From Bifidobacterium stellenboschense (GTDB lineage Bacteria > Actinomycetota > Actinomycetes > Actinomycetales > Bifidobacteriaceae), in contig NZ_JGZP01000002.1 of NCBI RefSeq assembly GCF_000741785.1, positions 1 through 64,000 of the forward strand: DNA of 64,000 nucleotides, read 5' to 3'. Below the pieces are notes generated by a model. That model was not told where the DNA came from and made no database searches. It worked only from the letters and a program-made list of their open reading frames with translations. This document shows positions 24,307-34,258 of the stretch, in pieces (the stretch's first letter is position 1; each line of letters starts with the position of its first letter). The position numbers and the translations under genes were made by a program.

Positions 24307-26409
24307 TCACTCCCCCGGCTTCATGCCGACCGAACGCTTGAGCGATTCGGGGATCTCGACGGGCGGCAGGTCGGAGTCGGGGCGACGTTCGTCGGACAGC
24401 CATACCGGGCGGACCGGCGCCTTGCGGATCGGCGCGAAGATCGCGGCGAGCTCCTTCTCGTTCAGCGTCTCCTTGACGAGCAGCTGGCGCACGAGCTCGT
24501 CGAGGATGTCACGGTTCTCGTTGATGATGTTCCACGCCTCGGTGTGCGCGGTCTCGACGAGCTTGAGCACCTCCTCGTCGATGACTTCGGCGGTGCGGTT
24601 CGAGTAGTTGTGCGGCGCGAGGCTGCCCAGATCGCCGCTCTGGTCCTCGTCGTCCGCCCACTTGATCGCGCCGAGCTTCGTGGAGAAGCCGTACTGGGTG
24701 ATCATCGTGCGGGCGATGTTCGTCGCCTTCTCGATGTCGTTGGAGGCGCCGGTGGTCGGATCGTGGAAGACGACCTCCTCGGCGGTGCGGCCGCCCATCG
24801 CGTACGCCATCTGGTCGAGCAGCTGGTTGCGCGACTGCGAGTAGCGGTCGGAGGTGGGCATGACGGCCGTGTAGCCGAGCGCGCGGCCTCGCGGCAGGAT
24901 CGTCACCTTGGTGACCGGATCCGTGTTGTGCAGCGCGGCGGCGACGAGCGCGTGGCCGCCCTCATGGTAGGCGGTGTTGCGCAGCTCGTCGAGGGCCATG
25001 CCCTTCGACTTGCGCTTCGGACCGGCCTGGACGCGGTCGATGGCCTCGTCGATGGCGCGGTTGTCGATGAGCTGGGCGCCGGCGCGGGCGCACAGCAGGG
25101 CCGCCTCGTTGAGCACGTTGGCCAGATCGGCGCCGGTGAAGCCCGGCGTGCGCACGGCCACCATGTGCAGGTCGACGTCCGGGACGAACGGCTTGCCCTT
25201 CGCATGCACCTTGAGGATCGCCTCGCGGCCTTCGAGGTCCGGTGCGGCGACGCCCACCTGACGGTCGAAGCGGCCCGGGCGCAGCAGGGCCGGGTCGAGC
25301 ACGTCGGGACGGTTCGTCGCGGCGATGATGATGAGGTTCGTGTCGTTGTCGAAACCATCCATCTCGACGAGCAGCTGGTTGAGCGTCTGCTCGCGCTCGT
25401 CATGCCCGCCGGACATGCCGGAGCCGCGCTTGCGGCCGACCGCGTCGATCTCGTCGATGAAGATGATCGCCGGGGCGTTCTTCTTCGCCTCGTCGAACAG
25501 GTCGCGCACGCGGGAGGCGCCGAGGCCGACGAACATCTCGACGAAGTCGGAGCCGGCCATCGCATAGAACGGCACGCCCGCCTCGCCGGCGATGGCGCGC
25601 GCGAGCAGCGTCTTGCCGGTGCCGGGAGGACCGTACAGGAGCACGCCTCGCGGGATGCGCGCGCCGAGCGCCTTGTACTTGGACGGGTCCTTGAGGAAGT
25701 CCTTGATCTCCTCGACCTCGGCGAGCGCCTCGTCCTCGCCGGCCACGTCGGAGAACTTCGTGGTCGGGGTTTGGCCTTCGAGCAGCTTGCCGTTGTTCTT
25801 CTTGCCGCCCATGCCGAGCATGCCGCCGGCGCCGCCCATGCGGCTCATCAGCCACCAGAACAGCGCGAAGAAGATGATGAACGGCAGGATCGAGGTGATG
25901 AGGTAGCTCATCATGCTGGTCTGCTCGATGTCCGCGCTCCAACCCTTCGACGGGTCGGCCTTCTGGACGGCCTTGAGGATATCCTGCCCCTGGGCGAACG
26001 TGTAGTAGAACTGGACCTTGTCGCCGTAGTTGTGGTTCTTGCCGGTGTCCGGGTCCTTCTTGTTGTAGTCGCCCTTGAGTTCGAGCGTGACCTTCTGCTT
26101 GTTGTCGACGATCTTCGCGTAGGTCACCTGGCCGTTGTTGAGCAGCTGCAGGCCGTCCTTGGTGTCGATGGTCTGCGCGCCGGTGCCGGCGAACATCTGG
26201 AACATCATCGCGATGAGCACCACGACGACGGCGCCCCACAGCCACGGGGACTGCCAGAACGGCTTGTCGCCGCCCTTGCGGTTCGGCTTGTCGCCCTTGC
26301 CGCCCTTGTTCCCGTTGTTGCCGTTGTCGTTCCCACGGCGGAACGGATTGTTGAACGGGTTGCCGTTGCCGCCGTTGTTCGGCTGCCCGGGCCCCTGGGG
26401 GAAAGTCAT
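24307..26409 (-). CDS. ftsH: ATP-dependent zinc metalloprotease FtsH
   Basis: Membrane-bound AAA+ protease that degrades misfolded and regulatory membrane proteins. The 700-aa protein has a Asn/Gly-rich cytosolic lead, a first membrane helix (about 47-65), an extracytoplasmic domain, a second helix (about 165-185), then Walker [14 protein letters not shown] near residue 258, Walker [12 protein letters not shown], and the zinc site HEGGH near residue 482. The ATG at 26409 follows CAAGGAGAAC and overlaps the hpt stop by 4 bp. It lies upstream of the folate genes, as in many actinobacteria. Confidence 0.97.
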   Translation of the reverse strand: MTFPQGPGQPNNGGNGNPFNNPFRRGNDNGNNGNKGGKGDKPNRKGGDKPFWQSPWLWGAVVVVLIAMMFQMFAGTGAQTIDTKDGLQLLNNGQVTYAKIVDNKQKVTLELKGDYNKKDPDTGKNHNYGDKVQFYYTFAQGQDILKAVQKADPSKGWSADIEQTSMMSYLITSILPFIIFFALFWWLMSRMGGAGGMLGMGGKKNNGKLLEGQTPTTKFSDVAGEDEALAEVEEIKDFLKDPSKYKALGARIPRGVLLYGPPGTGKTLLARAIAGEAGVPFYAMAGSDFVEMFVGLGASRVRDLFDEAKKNAPAIIFIDEIDAVGRKRGSGMSGGHDEREQTLNQLLVEMDGFDNDTNLIIIAATNRPDVLDPALLRPGRFDRQVGVAAPDLEGREAILKVHAKGKPFVPDVDLHMVAVRTPGFTGADLANVLNEAALLCARAGAQLIDNRAIDEAIDRVQAGPKRKSKGMALDELRNTAYHEGGHALVAAALHNTDPVTKVTILPRGRALGYTAVMPTSDRYSQSRNQLLDQMAYAMGGRTAEEVVFHDPTTGASNDIEKATNIARTMITQYGFSTKLGAIKWADDEDQSGDLGSLAPHNYSNRTAEVIDEEVLKLVETAHTEAWNIINENRDILDELVRQLLVKETLNEKELAAIFAPIRKAPVRPVWLSDERRPDSDLPPVEIPESLKRSVGMKPGE

Positions 26410-26969
26410 GCCTGTTCTCCTTGATACACTGCCGGCTTGAGCACGGCGATCGAGTCGAGGTTGCGGTACCGCTCGTCATAGTCGAGACCGAAGCCGACGA
26501 CGAACTCGTCCGGGATCTCCAGTCCCTTGTACTTCACATCCACGTCCACTTCGCGGCGGGCGGGCTTCTCCAGCAGGGCGAAGATCTCCACCGAGGCGGC
26601 CCCGCGCCGCTTCAGCTCCTCGACCAGCCAAGCCAGCGTACGGCCTGAATCAACGATATCCTCCACGATGAGAATGTGCCGACCGCGAACATCGGTCGAC
26701 AGATCCTGACGGATCGTCACGGTGCCGCTGGAAACGGTGCCCGATCCGTAGCTGGACAGGCTCATGAAGTCGATCTGGCAGGGGATGGACAGCGCCTGCG
26801 AGAACGAGGCGAGCGTGTTCACCGCCCCCTTGAGCACGGCGACGAGCAACGGGTCCTTCCCCCGGTAGTCCTCGCTCGCCTGCGCCGCGGCATGCTCGAT
26901 GATGGCGTGGATCTTCTCTGCACTGACCAGCTCGTGGTCGATGTCGTCTTGTACGTCAGCGATTCGCAT
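26406..26969 (-). CDS. hpt: Hypoxanthine phosphoribosyltransferase
   Basis: Purine salvage: converts hypoxanthine or guanine and PRPP to IMP or GMP. The 187-aa protein has the PRPP-binding segment ILIVEDIVDSGRTLAWLV, the flexible-loop SSYGSG and the C-terminal DEFVVGFGLDYDERYRN. The ATG at 26969 gives the usual MRIADVQDDIDHEL start; an ATG three codons upstream has no better ribosome site. The start of ftsH overlaps its end by 4 bp, and dacB lies 55 bp upstream. The tilS gene usually found here in relatives is absent. Confidence 0.95.
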   Translation of the reverse strand: MRIADVQDDIDHELVSAEKIHAIIEHAAAQASEDYRGKDPLLVAVLKGAVNTLASFSQALSIPCQIDFMSLSSYGSGTVSSGTVTIRQDLSTDVRGRHILIVEDIVDSGRTLAWLVEELKRRGAASVEIFALLEKPARREVDVDVKYKGLEIPDEFVVGFGLDYDERYRNLDSIAVLKPAVYQGEQA

Positions 26970-27024
26970 GCACCCCATCTTGGCACACGCGAATGACGTG
27001 TTTCTTAGCAGAAACTGGGAGAAT

Positions 27025-28464
27025 TCAGAGTTTCGTCAGGGAGGCGGCGAACGCGTCGAGCGCCCGGTTCGCCAGCGCGCCGTTCTCCGGATCGTTGACG
27101 ATCGCGGCGAACGTGACCACGCCGCCGCCCGCGCGCGACGCGTTGCCGGCGAGCGCGCGCACGTCGCCGAGCGCGCCGGTCTTCACGCGCAGCAGACCGC
27201 GCGCCGCATCGTCGCTCACACGGTTCTTCACCGTGCCGACGAGTCCGGGCAGCGCCATGCCTTCGGACGCGGCCGCCGCGCCGCCGTCCGGGTCGACGTA
27301 CTTCGACTGCACCTGGGCGAGCGTCGTCACGGTGAGCGTCGTGCCGGGCGCGAGACCCGAGCAGCTGGTCATGGTGAGGCCGTCGGTGTTCACGCCGTGG
27401 TCGGCGAGCACCTTGGCGACCGCCTTGACGTCGCCGTCGATCGAATTGCCGGTGCCGAGCTTCAGCGCGGTGAGACGGCCGAACAGTTCGGCGAGCGTGT
27501 TGTCGGAGTGGCGCATCATGAACGCCATGACCTCGTTGAGCGGCGCGGAGCTCACCTTGGCGAGGCGCGCGGAGTCGGTCGCGCCGGACGTGTCGGTCGA
27601 ATCGGAGACCTGGATGCCCTGCGCGGCGAGCAGCGTCTTGAACGTGGCGGCCACGTCGGCCGCCGTGTTCTGGGAGAGCATCGGATACTCCTCGAAATCG
27701 TCGGCGTCCTCCGCGTTGAGGCCGCTCCAGTCGCGGCCGCCGTCGATCGCCATCGACGAGATCGGCGTGTAGTAGCGGTTCTCGTCGTTGTTCTCCTCGA
27801 TGCCGGCGGGCGTGCGGTCGTCGCCGAACAGCGTGTCGTCGGCGGCGAGCGCGACCGACGTGACGCCCTTCGCCTTCAGCGCGTCGCCGGTCTCGCGCGC
27901 GAGCGTCGCGAGACCGGCGCGGCCGTTGACGTGGCTTTCGTCGTTCTCCCCCGCGCCGAGCAGCATGTCGCCGCCGCCCTTGAGCACGACGGTGGGCGCG
28001 TCGGACGCGTGGGTGAGGTAGGTCGTGGTGTCGAGCGTCGAGCCCATTTCCAGCGTGCTCGCGGCGGCGAACGCGGTGAGCGTCTTCGTCGTCGACGCCG
28101 GCTGGCGGGGCGTCGACGACTCGTGTTCGGCGACCACGTTCCCCTTCGCGTCGGCGATGACGACGGAATAGTTGTCGCCGACGCCCTCCGCCTCGCCGAG
28201 CGTCTTGATGAGCGCCTCCGCCTGCGACTTGTCGATCGCCTTGCCCGCGTCGGCGTCGCCCGCGACCGTGCCGGCAGCGATGGTCGACGCCGGATCGGGG
28301 TAGGCGCGCGTCTCGACGGGCGCGAGGGTGAGCAGGCCGGGCGCGACGTCGGCCACGTCGGCGGCCGTGTAGCCGACGCACGCGGCGAGCGTGAGCGCGA
28401 CCGACGTCGCGCACACGGCGACGCGACGGGACTTGCGGACGACGGTGGACTGGGTTTCGTTCAT
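27025..28464 (-). CDS. dacB: D-alanyl-D-alanine carboxypeptidase/endopeptidase, PBP4 (S13) family
   Basis: Penicillin-binding protein that trims or cleaves cross-links in peptidoglycan, outside the membrane. The 479-aa protein begins with basic residues and a hydrophobic signal segment (VAVCATSVALTLAACVGYTA). The three active-site motifs of serine PBPs are present: STTK near residue 123, SDN (RHSDNTLAEL), and KTG (RVKTGALGDV) near residue 426. The ATG at 28464 follows AAAGGTGAG. It is the first gene of the dacB-hpt-ftsH-fol operon. Confidence 0.92.
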   Translation of the reverse strand: MNETQSTVVRKSRRVAVCATSVALTLAACVGYTAADVADVAPGLLTLAPVETRAYPDPASTIAAGTVAGDADAGKAIDKSQAEALIKTLGEAEGVGDNYSVVIADAKGNVVAEHESSTPRQPASTTKTLTAFAAASTLEMGSTLDTTTYLTHASDAPTVVLKGGGDMLLGAGENDESHVNGRAGLATLARETGDALKAKGVTSVALAADDTLFGDDRTPAGIEENNDENRYYTPISSMAIDGGRDWSGLNAEDADDFEEYPMLSQNTAADVAATFKTLLAAQGIQVSDSTDTSGATDSARLAKVSSAPLNEVMAFMMRHSDNTLAELFGRLTALKLGTGNSIDGDVKAVAKVLADHGVNTDGLTMTSCSGLAPGTTLTVTTLAQVQSKYVDPDGGAAAASEGMALPGLVGTVKNRVSDDAARGLLRVKTGALGDVRALAGNASRAGGGVVTFAAIVNDPENGALANRALDAFAASLTKL

Positions 28465-28514
28465 ATCTCACCTTTATAGCAATACGGACCGGCCTGTGGC
28501 CGGACAATACCATC

Positions 28515-28622
28515 GCCCCGCCGGCGGGGGCTGTCGGCGAAGCCGACTGGGGGTGGTCACGACAAGCGCACCCGACGACCACCCTCCGGCGCTACGCGCC
28601 ACCTCCCGCCAGCGGGAGGAGA
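28515..28622. repeat. Dispersed GNA-hairpin element upstream of dacB
   Basis: CCCCGCCGGCGGGG with GTCGGC-GAA-GCCGAC and GGGGGTGG, facing GGCGCTACGCGCC and CTCCCGCCAGCGGGAG. An extra CCTGGCAGCGGGAGG fragment follows at about 28638-28655. Confidence 0.8.
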
Positions 28623-28685
28623 CATGAGCCGGCGGTGCTTCCTGGCAGCGGGAGGAGATATGGCCCCGCCGAAGGCGGGTCGGTA

Positions 28686-29909
28686 TCAGCCTTTATGTTG
28701 AATCGGCTTCCATTGGGCTTTGGAGAAGATGGCCTGGAAGGAGATGGGGACGTAGGAGAGCATGTAGATCGGGAACGCGAGCACGTAGGCGAACAGCTCC
28801 TTGTTGGTCGCGCCGATCTGGCCGCGTTCCGCCACAATCGTCAGTCCGGCGAGCGCCATCATGCCGAGGACGGACAGGACGATGCCGTTCGACCATCCGG
28901 TGAGCGCGCCCAGCTGGCTGGACCAGGAGACGAATCCGAACGCGGCGAACAGCACGCCGAGGATCATGCGGATCACGCCGAGCACGGTGAACGGGCACAG
29001 CAGCAGCGTGAAGTCGACGGCGGAGAAGTCGCGTTCGCGCACCGCGCGGCGGATCAGCGACGGGCCGTAGTATCGGAACACCTGCAGGAACCCCTTGCTC
29101 CAGCGCAGGCGCTGCCGCCAGCTCTGCGCGAACGTGACCGGCTGCTCGTCGTAGAGGACGGCGCTGCCGCAGTAGCCGACGCGGTCGCCGTGCAGCACCG
29201 AATCCATCGTGAATTCGAGATCCTCGGTGAGCAGGTGGAACTTCCAGCCCTTGTTGCGTTTCATGACCTCCTTGGAGAACATGAATCCGGTGCCGCCCAC
29301 GTGGCAGCTGGAGCCGAACAGCATGCGCGAGTTGTTGAGGAATCGCGATTCGCGGATGAACCACAGCGCGGAGCCGGAGGAGACCCAGTTGTCGTTGAGG
29401 TTCACCGAGTTGCGGTAGGAGGTGAGGATGCGGAAGCCCGACTGGAACGCCTTGTTCATCTCCTCGAAGTAGTGCTTGTCGAGCTTGTTGTCCGCATCGA
29501 ACACGAAGTACGCGTCATAGGTGTCGGCGAGGCCCTCGTCGACCATGTGGTCGAGCAGGTAGGTGAGGGCGTAGCCTTTGCCGATGAGCTTATCGTTGTG
29601 GCGTTCGACCACGTGGCATCCCATCGCGCGCACCACGTCGGCCGTGTCGTCGGTGCAGTTGTCGGCGACGAGCCAGATGTCGATGAGTTCGCGCGGGTAC
29701 GTCTGCGCGTGGATGCAGTCGATGAGGTTGCCGATGACCTTCGACTCGTTGCGCGCGGAGATGAGCACCGCGTAGCGCTTGTCCATCGGCGCGTCCGGGA
29801 AGCGGACCGGCTTGGAGAACAGGGAGATGACGATGCACGCCCCCTGATAGATCATGCCGGCGCCGCCGACGATGACGAGCAGGATATCGAGTACGGTGAG
29901 CAGGACCAT
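28686..29909 (-). CDS. Membrane glycosyltransferase, family 2
   Basis: Processive-type GT2 enzyme expected to add sugars from a nucleotide donor to a lipid or polymer. The 407-aa protein has an N-terminal helix (LLTVLDILLVIVGGAGMIY), a GT-A domain with ISARNE, DADN (substrate metal), the acceptor-site LTEDLEFT and the Q-x-x-R-W motif QRLRW, and three or four C-terminal helices. The ATG at 29909 (TGATG junction with the upstream stop) has GAGGTGG five bases before; a GTG three codons upstream is the alternative. It is translationally coupled to the AI-2E-family gene. The product made is unknown. Confidence 0.85.
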   Translation of the reverse strand: MVLLTVLDILLVIVGGAGMIYQGACIVISLFSKPVRFPDAPMDKRYAVLISARNESKVIGNLIDCIHAQTYPRELIDIWLVADNCTDDTADVVRAMGCHVVERHNDKLIGKGYALTYLLDHMVDEGLADTYDAYFVFDADNKLDKHYFEEMNKAFQSGFRILTSYRNSVNLNDNWVSSGSALWFIRESRFLNNSRMLFGSSCHVGGTGFMFSKEVMKRNKGWKFHLLTEDLEFTMDSVLHGDRVGYCGSAVLYDEQPVTFAQSWRQRLRWSKGFLQVFRYYGPSLIRRAVRERDFSAVDFTLLLCPFTVLGVIRMILGVLFAAFGFVSWSSQLGALTGWSNGIVLSVLGMMALAGLTIVAERGQIGATNKELFAYVLAFPIYMLSYVPISFQAIFSKAQWKPIQHKG

Positions 29910-31456
29910 CAGCGCCACCTCGCACGCGGGTTGTCGGGGATATCGGACGTGTCGGATGTGCCGGTTCCGTCGGACGTACCGGAATCGTCGGACGTACCGG
30001 CATCCGCATCGTCCGTGCCTTTCAGACCGGTCTTCAGTCCGGTCGCGGCGTTGCGTTTCAGCACGCCTTGCGGGATCGCCACGGTCGCGGCGTCGCCGGC
30101 GTCGCCCGCGCGACCGTCGGCGCCGTCGTGCGGGATCGCGTAGATCTCCTCCTGCAGACGGCGAATCTCGTCGTTCATCGGCACGCGGCTCGTCGACCCC
30201 TTCGCCGCGCGCGGCATGTGCTCGCCGATCGGGTGCAGCACGTGCTCGTTGAACGCCTCGGACGCCGCGACCACCTTCGACTTGCGTCCGACCGGATCGT
30301 TCATCAGCGGCGAATCGACCAGCTCGTAGCGGCGCGTGTACACGCGGAAGATCGTCTGCAGCGAGGCGGTGACCGGCAGCGCGAGGAACGCGCCGAGCGC
30401 GCCGAACAGCGAGCCGAACGCGAGGACGGAGAGGAACGCGATCGCCTCATTGATGTCCATCGTGCGGCGGGAGATGATCGGCGACAGCAGCAGGTTCTCG
30501 ATCTGCTGGTACACGATGATGAACACGAGCACGGCGACCGCGTACGTCCACCCGCGGTTGCCCCACGCGAACAGGACGGGCAGCGCGCCGCCGATGTACG
30601 TGCCGACCGTCGGGATGAACTGGGAGACCACGCCGCAGAAGAGCGCGAGCGGCAGCCAGTAGGGCACGTCGAGTATTTCGAGGAAGATCGCCGTGCAGGT
30701 GGCGTTGATCAGCGCGAGGATCGAACGGGAGAACAGGAACGAGGAGATCTGGTCCTGGGCGACCGTCCACACGAGCAGGAAGCGCTTCTGCATGCCCGGT
30801 GCCATCCACTGGCAGAACGAGCGGCGCAGCTTCGGGCCGGCGGCGGAGATGTAGTAGGTGGTCATCACGACGGTGAGCAGCTGCAGCAGGAACGAGAACA
30901 TGCCGCCGACCGTGCTGATCGCGGTGCCGGCGAAATCGCTCACCCACGAGGTCTGGAAGTTCTTGAGCAGATCCGACTTCATCAGCTCCGAGCCCAGATT
31001 GTCCATGTCCGGAACGTCGACCGAGAACTGGTCGATGACGAACGAGCGGATCTGCTCGTAGGTGGCGGGGATGCCGTAGATCATGGCGAGCATCTGCTGG
31101 AGGAACATGCTGCCGAACAGGGAGAGCAGCACGCCGATGACGAGCGCCACCGTGAGCAGGCCCACCAGCGAGGCGAAACTGCGCTTCCAGCCGTGCTTGA
31201 CCAGCGCGACGACCATCGGCTCGATGGCGAGCGCGAGGAAGAACGAGATGACGATGTCGAGCACCAGATAGTCGATCCTGCCCCACGACCGCCAGCAGAA
31301 GGAGAACGCGATGATGGCGATGGCCACGTAGAGCAGCGCGCGGCTGAACCATTCCGGCGGCTTGCGCGGATCCCCCTTCGACGGGAAGAGGGTGCCGAAA
31401 TCCCACCGCTGTTCGGCATCCTCGTCTGAGGTATGGTCACGCACGCTTTGATTCAT
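29909..31456 (-). CDS. AI-2E family transporter (UPF0118)
   Basis: 515-aa membrane protein of the PerM/TqsA family; members export small molecules or act as Na+(Li+)/H+ antiporters, and the role here cannot be told. About seven helices are visible, with the family segments FIPTVGTYIGGALPVLFAW and LLSPIISRRTMDINEAIAFL (near residues 300-345). The C-terminal 110 residues are polar and end in Thr/Ser/Asp-rich repeats (DASGTSDDSGTSDG-like). The ATG at 31456 gives MNQSVRDHTSDED; no strong ribosome site is seen. The stop overlaps the start of the glycosyltransferase. Confidence 0.85.
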   Translation of the reverse strand: MNQSVRDHTSDEDAEQRWDFGTLFPSKGDPRKPPEWFSRALLYVAIAIIAFSFCWRSWGRIDYLVLDIVISFFLALAIEPMVVALVKHGWKRSFASLVGLLTVALVIGVLLSLFGSMFLQQMLAMIYGIPATYEQIRSFVIDQFSVDVPDMDNLGSELMKSDLLKNFQTSWVSDFAGTAISTVGGMFSFLLQLLTVVMTTYYISAAGPKLRRSFCQWMAPGMQKRFLLVWTVAQDQISSFLFSRSILALINATCTAIFLEILDVPYWLPLALFCGVVSQFIPTVGTYIGGALPVLFAWGNRGWTYAVAVLVFIIVYQQIENLLLSPIISRRTMDINEAIAFLSVLAFGSLFGALGAFLALPVTASLQTIFRVYTRRYELVDSPLMNDPVGRKSKVVAASEAFNEHVLHPIGEHMPRAAKGSTSRVPMNDEIRRLQEEIYAIPHDGADGRAGDAGDAATVAIPQGVLKRNAATGLKTGLKGTDDADAGTSDDSGTSDGTGTSDTSDIPDNPRARWR

Positions 31457-31598
31457 GGCTCCCCATTGTAGCGACGGGGGTGATTGGCGGGAATCGTCCG
31501 CATCGCCCGCATCGTTCACCCGATGTTCGCTTTCGGGCGGCGTGTATGGGCCCTGCGCGCGGGGGCCGTGTATGGCGGCGGCACTATCCTTGGTCTTC

Positions 31599-32522
31599 AT
31601 GCTGAACGTCTCGATCGTCATTCCGGCCTGGAACGAGGCCGAGCGCATCGCCGACTGCCTGCTCAACACGATCCGGCAGACCGTGATGCCCTACGAAGTC
31701 ATCGTCGTGGACAACCGTTCCACCGACAACACCTGCGAGATCGTCGAACGGTTCATCGAGGAGCATCCCGAGGCGCCGATCAAGCTCATGCATCAGGATG
31801 CCGAACAGGGGCTCATCCCCACAAGGAACTACGGTCTCGACCACGCCACCGGCGACGTGCTCGGCCGCTTCGACGCGGACTGCATGATCAAGCCCGACTG
31901 GGTGGAGGTCGTGTCCGGCATCTTCACCGAGGACTCGCAGGCGATGGGCGCCACCGGTCCGGTCATGTACTACGACATGCCGTCGCGTCATTTCGGATTG
32001 AAGGGCGACAATTCGCTGCGCAAGCGCATCTACAAGGCGGACGGCGGCCAGCCGCTGCTGTTCGGCTCGAACATGGCGCTGCGCGCCTCCGCATGGCATG
32101 AGATCTCCGGCGAGGTGTGCCGCGACAAGGCGGACGTGATGCACGAGGACATCGACATCTCCCTGCACCTGATGGGCAAGGGATTGAAGACCGTGTACTC
32201 GCCGCGCATGATCGCCGGCATGAGCGCGCGCCGCATGGACACGTCGCTCTCCTCGTTCCGCACCTACATGAAGCGGTTCCGCAACACGTTCGACGCGCAC
32301 CCGCAGCATTGGCGCAAGCACAAGCCGGAGATCCTGTTCACCGCCATGTACCCGGCGATGCACCTGTTCTACCCGGTGTGGCAGAAGGTGCTTGATTCGG
32401 CGGACATCAACCCGGCAGAGGCGGCGTGGATCAACGAGCAGATGGAGCTCGCCGAAAAGGAGGGCCGCGAGTTCTACGACGAAACCCCCACCGACGAGGA
32501 ATGGGACGAAAAGCACGAGTAA
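31599..32522 (+). CDS. Soluble family 2 glycosyltransferase
   Basis: 307-aa GT2 enzyme, divergent from the AI-2E-family gene with a 142-bp gap that should hold both promoters. The GT-A fold signature is complete: VSIVIPAWNEAERIADCL at the N-terminus, the donor site VDNRSTDNTCEIV, the metal-binding RFDADC and the ED in MHEDIDISL. There is no membrane helix, so it is probably soluble or peripheral. The ATG at 31599 begins the conserved MLNVSIVIPAWNE without a clear ribosome site. The acceptor is unknown, but its position suggests the same surface glycan or glycolipid as the neighbouring GT2. Confidence 0.85.
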   Translation: MLNVSIVIPAWNEAERIADCLLNTIRQTVMPYEVIVVDNRSTDNTCEIVERFIEEHPEAPIKLMHQDAEQGLIPTRNYGLDHATGDVLGRFDADCMIKPDWVEVVSGIFTEDSQAMGATGPVMYYDMPSRHFGLKGDNSLRKRIYKADGGQPLLFGSNMALRASAWHEISGEVCRDKADVMHEDIDISLHLMGKGLKTVYSPRMIAGMSARRMDTSLSSFRTYMKRFRNTFDAHPQHWRKHKPEILFTAMYPAMHLFYPVWQKVLDSADINPAEAAWINEQMELAEKEGREFYDETPTDEEWDEKHE

Positions 32523-32568
32523 GTCCCGCATGCCGCCGGCCCCCGCTAACGGCATGCCACGACTTGGC

Positions 32569-32675
32569 CCCCGCTGGCGGGGGCTGTCAGCGAAGCTGAC
32601 TGGGGGTGGTTCCCGCGGCTACAGCCGTGACCACCCCCAGTCGCGTTTCACGCGACAGCCCCCGCCGGCGGGGGC
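32569..32675. repeat. Dispersed GNA-hairpin element, stems GTCAGC and GTCGCG
   Basis: CCCCCGCTGGCGGGGG, GTCAGC-GAA-GCTGAC, GGGGGTGG, then CCACCCCCAGTC, GTCGCG-TTTCA-CGCGAC and CCCCCGCCGGCGGGGG. The two halves carry different stem sequences that both pair fully. Confidence 0.85.
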
Positions 32676-32712
32676 CAGTGTCGATACCGCGCTCTTATGG
32701 ACGCGAGACCGG

Positions 32713-32755
32713 CATCACATCAGAATCGCATCACATCAGAATCACATCACATCAG
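32713..32755. repeat. 14-16 bp tandem repeat at the 3' end of the alcohol dehydrogenase gene
   Basis: CATCACATCAGAATCG, CATCACATCAGAAT and CACATCACATCAG follow one another; the last runs into the stop codon region (32747) of the gene. Confidence 0.7.
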
Positions 32756-33898
32756 CGACGTGTAGATGGCGAGAATCTCCTCCTCGGTGGCCTTGCGCGG
32801 GTTGCCCGGGGTGCACACGTCGTTGAACGCGTCGTGGGCGAGCGGCGCGAGGTCCGCCTCGGTGGCGCCGACCTCGGAGATCTTGGTCGGGTTCTTCAGG
32901 TCCACGGTGAGCTTGTGGACGGCCTGCACGGCCTCTTCGCGCACCTTCTCCAGATCGCCCGTGTAGGCGTCCTCGACGCCGAACGCGTCGGCGATGTCAC
33001 GGTACTTCTCGCCCGTGTAGTCCTTGTTGTACTCCATGACCGGGGCCAGCAGGATGCCGTTGGCGACGCCGTGCGCGACGCCGAGGCGGCCGCCCAGCGG
33101 GTGGGCCATGCCGTGCACCAGGCCGAGGCCGACGTTCGAGTAGGCCATGCCGGTGATGTAGGAGGCGTACGCCATCTGCTCGCCGGCCGGCACGTCGCCG
33201 TCGGCGGACTTGGCGAGGTTCTTCGCGATCATGCGGATCGTCTGCATCGACAGGCAGTCGGACAGCGACCACGCGCCCGGGGTGATGTAGCCCTCGATGG
33301 CGTGGGTCAGAGCGTCCAGGCCGGTGGCGACCTTGAGGCCGCGCGGCATCGAATCGGTCAGATCCGGGTCGACGAACGCGACGATCGGGATGTCGTGCGG
33401 ATCGACGGCCACGAACTTGCGCTTGTTGGCCGTATCGGTGATCACGTAGTTGATGGTGGTCTCGGAGGCGGTGCCGGCGGTGGTCGGCACGCCGAAGATC
33501 GGCACGGACGGGTTCTTCGTGTCGGCCACGCCCTCCAGGGACAGCACGTCGGAGAACTCCGGGTTGGCGGTGATGATGCCGATGCCCTTGCAGGTGTCCT
33601 GCGGGGAGCCGCCGCCCAGGCCGATCAGGAAGTCGGCGCCGGAGGCGGCGAACTTCTCGACGCCGTCCTTGATGCACTCGACCGGCGGGTTCGGCTTGAC
33701 GTTGGAGAACACCTCGTACGGCAGGCCCGCCTCGTCGAGGACCTTGGTGACCTTCTCGGCGGTGCCGGTCTCCAGCAGGACCGGATCGGTGACGATGAAC
33801 GCCTTCGTGAAGCCGTGCTGCTTGGCGACGGCCGGAATCTCCTTGATCGCGCCACGTCCGAAGTAGGCGGTCTGGTTGAAAATCATGCGGTAGACCAT
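32747..33898 (-). CDS. fucO: Iron-containing alcohol dehydrogenase, lactaldehyde reductase type
   Basis: Reduces L-lactaldehyde to 1,2-propanediol with NADH, the end step of deoxy-sugar (fucose/rhamnose) use. The 383-aa protein has the NAD-binding GGGSPQDTCKGIG and the Fe-binding DALTHAIEGY, GLVHGMAHPLGG and GVAHG. The ATG at 33898 follows AAAGGAGAGCC; an ATG 17 codons upstream would only add a poor tail. Other short-chain substrates (ethanol, propanol) are possible for this family. It is monocistronic, next to the divergent cfa. Confidence 0.88.
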   Translation of the reverse strand: MVYRMIFNQTAYFGRGAIKEIPAVAKQHGFTKAFIVTDPVLLETGTAEKVTKVLDEAGLPYEVFSNVKPNPPVECIKDGVEKFAASGADFLIGLGGGSPQDTCKGIGIITANPEFSDVLSLEGVADTKNPSVPIFGVPTTAGTASETTINYVITDTANKRKFVAVDPHDIPIVAFVDPDLTDSMPRGLKVATGLDALTHAIEGYITPGAWSLSDCLSMQTIRMIAKNLAKSADGDVPAGEQMAYASYITGMAYSNVGLGLVHGMAHPLGGRLGVAHGVANGILLAPVMEYNKDYTGEKYRDIADAFGVEDAYTGDLEKVREEAVQAVHKLTVDLKNPTKISEVGATEADLAPLAHDAFNDVCTPGNPRKATEEEILAIYTSLM

Positions 33899-34258
33899 AA
33901 GGCTCTCCTTTAAGCTGTGTCCTTGCCTTGCTGCTGTGGACCGGTACATCGCTGCACCGCCCGACGGTTCCTCAGTGTACTCCTAGATGTGAACGCTGCC
34001 AGCATCATCGGAAGCGTGTTTCAAAACCGACCGTCGCGCGCCGGCGCGGACCGACGCGACCGGCGGAATGTCCGCACGACATGGCCCGCACGGCGTTTCC
34101 GCGGCCTTGTGCGGGACTATCATGGGCGCTGCATCATGGGGTTTGAATGATGCGGGCAATGACACACGAGGACGCGCGGACCCGCGGACATGCGGGCACG
34201 CGGACGCAAGCGCGCGTGCGGGAGGCGCCAGCTCCCGCCACGGTACCGGAGGTGAATC
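33899..34258. other. 360-bp divergent intergenic region, fucO / cfa
   Basis: Holds the two 5' leaders. The right half is a simple GGACGCGCGGACCCGCGG-type repeat ending in the cfa ribosome site (GGAGGTG). I see no further gene, and no confident promoter. Confidence 0.5.
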
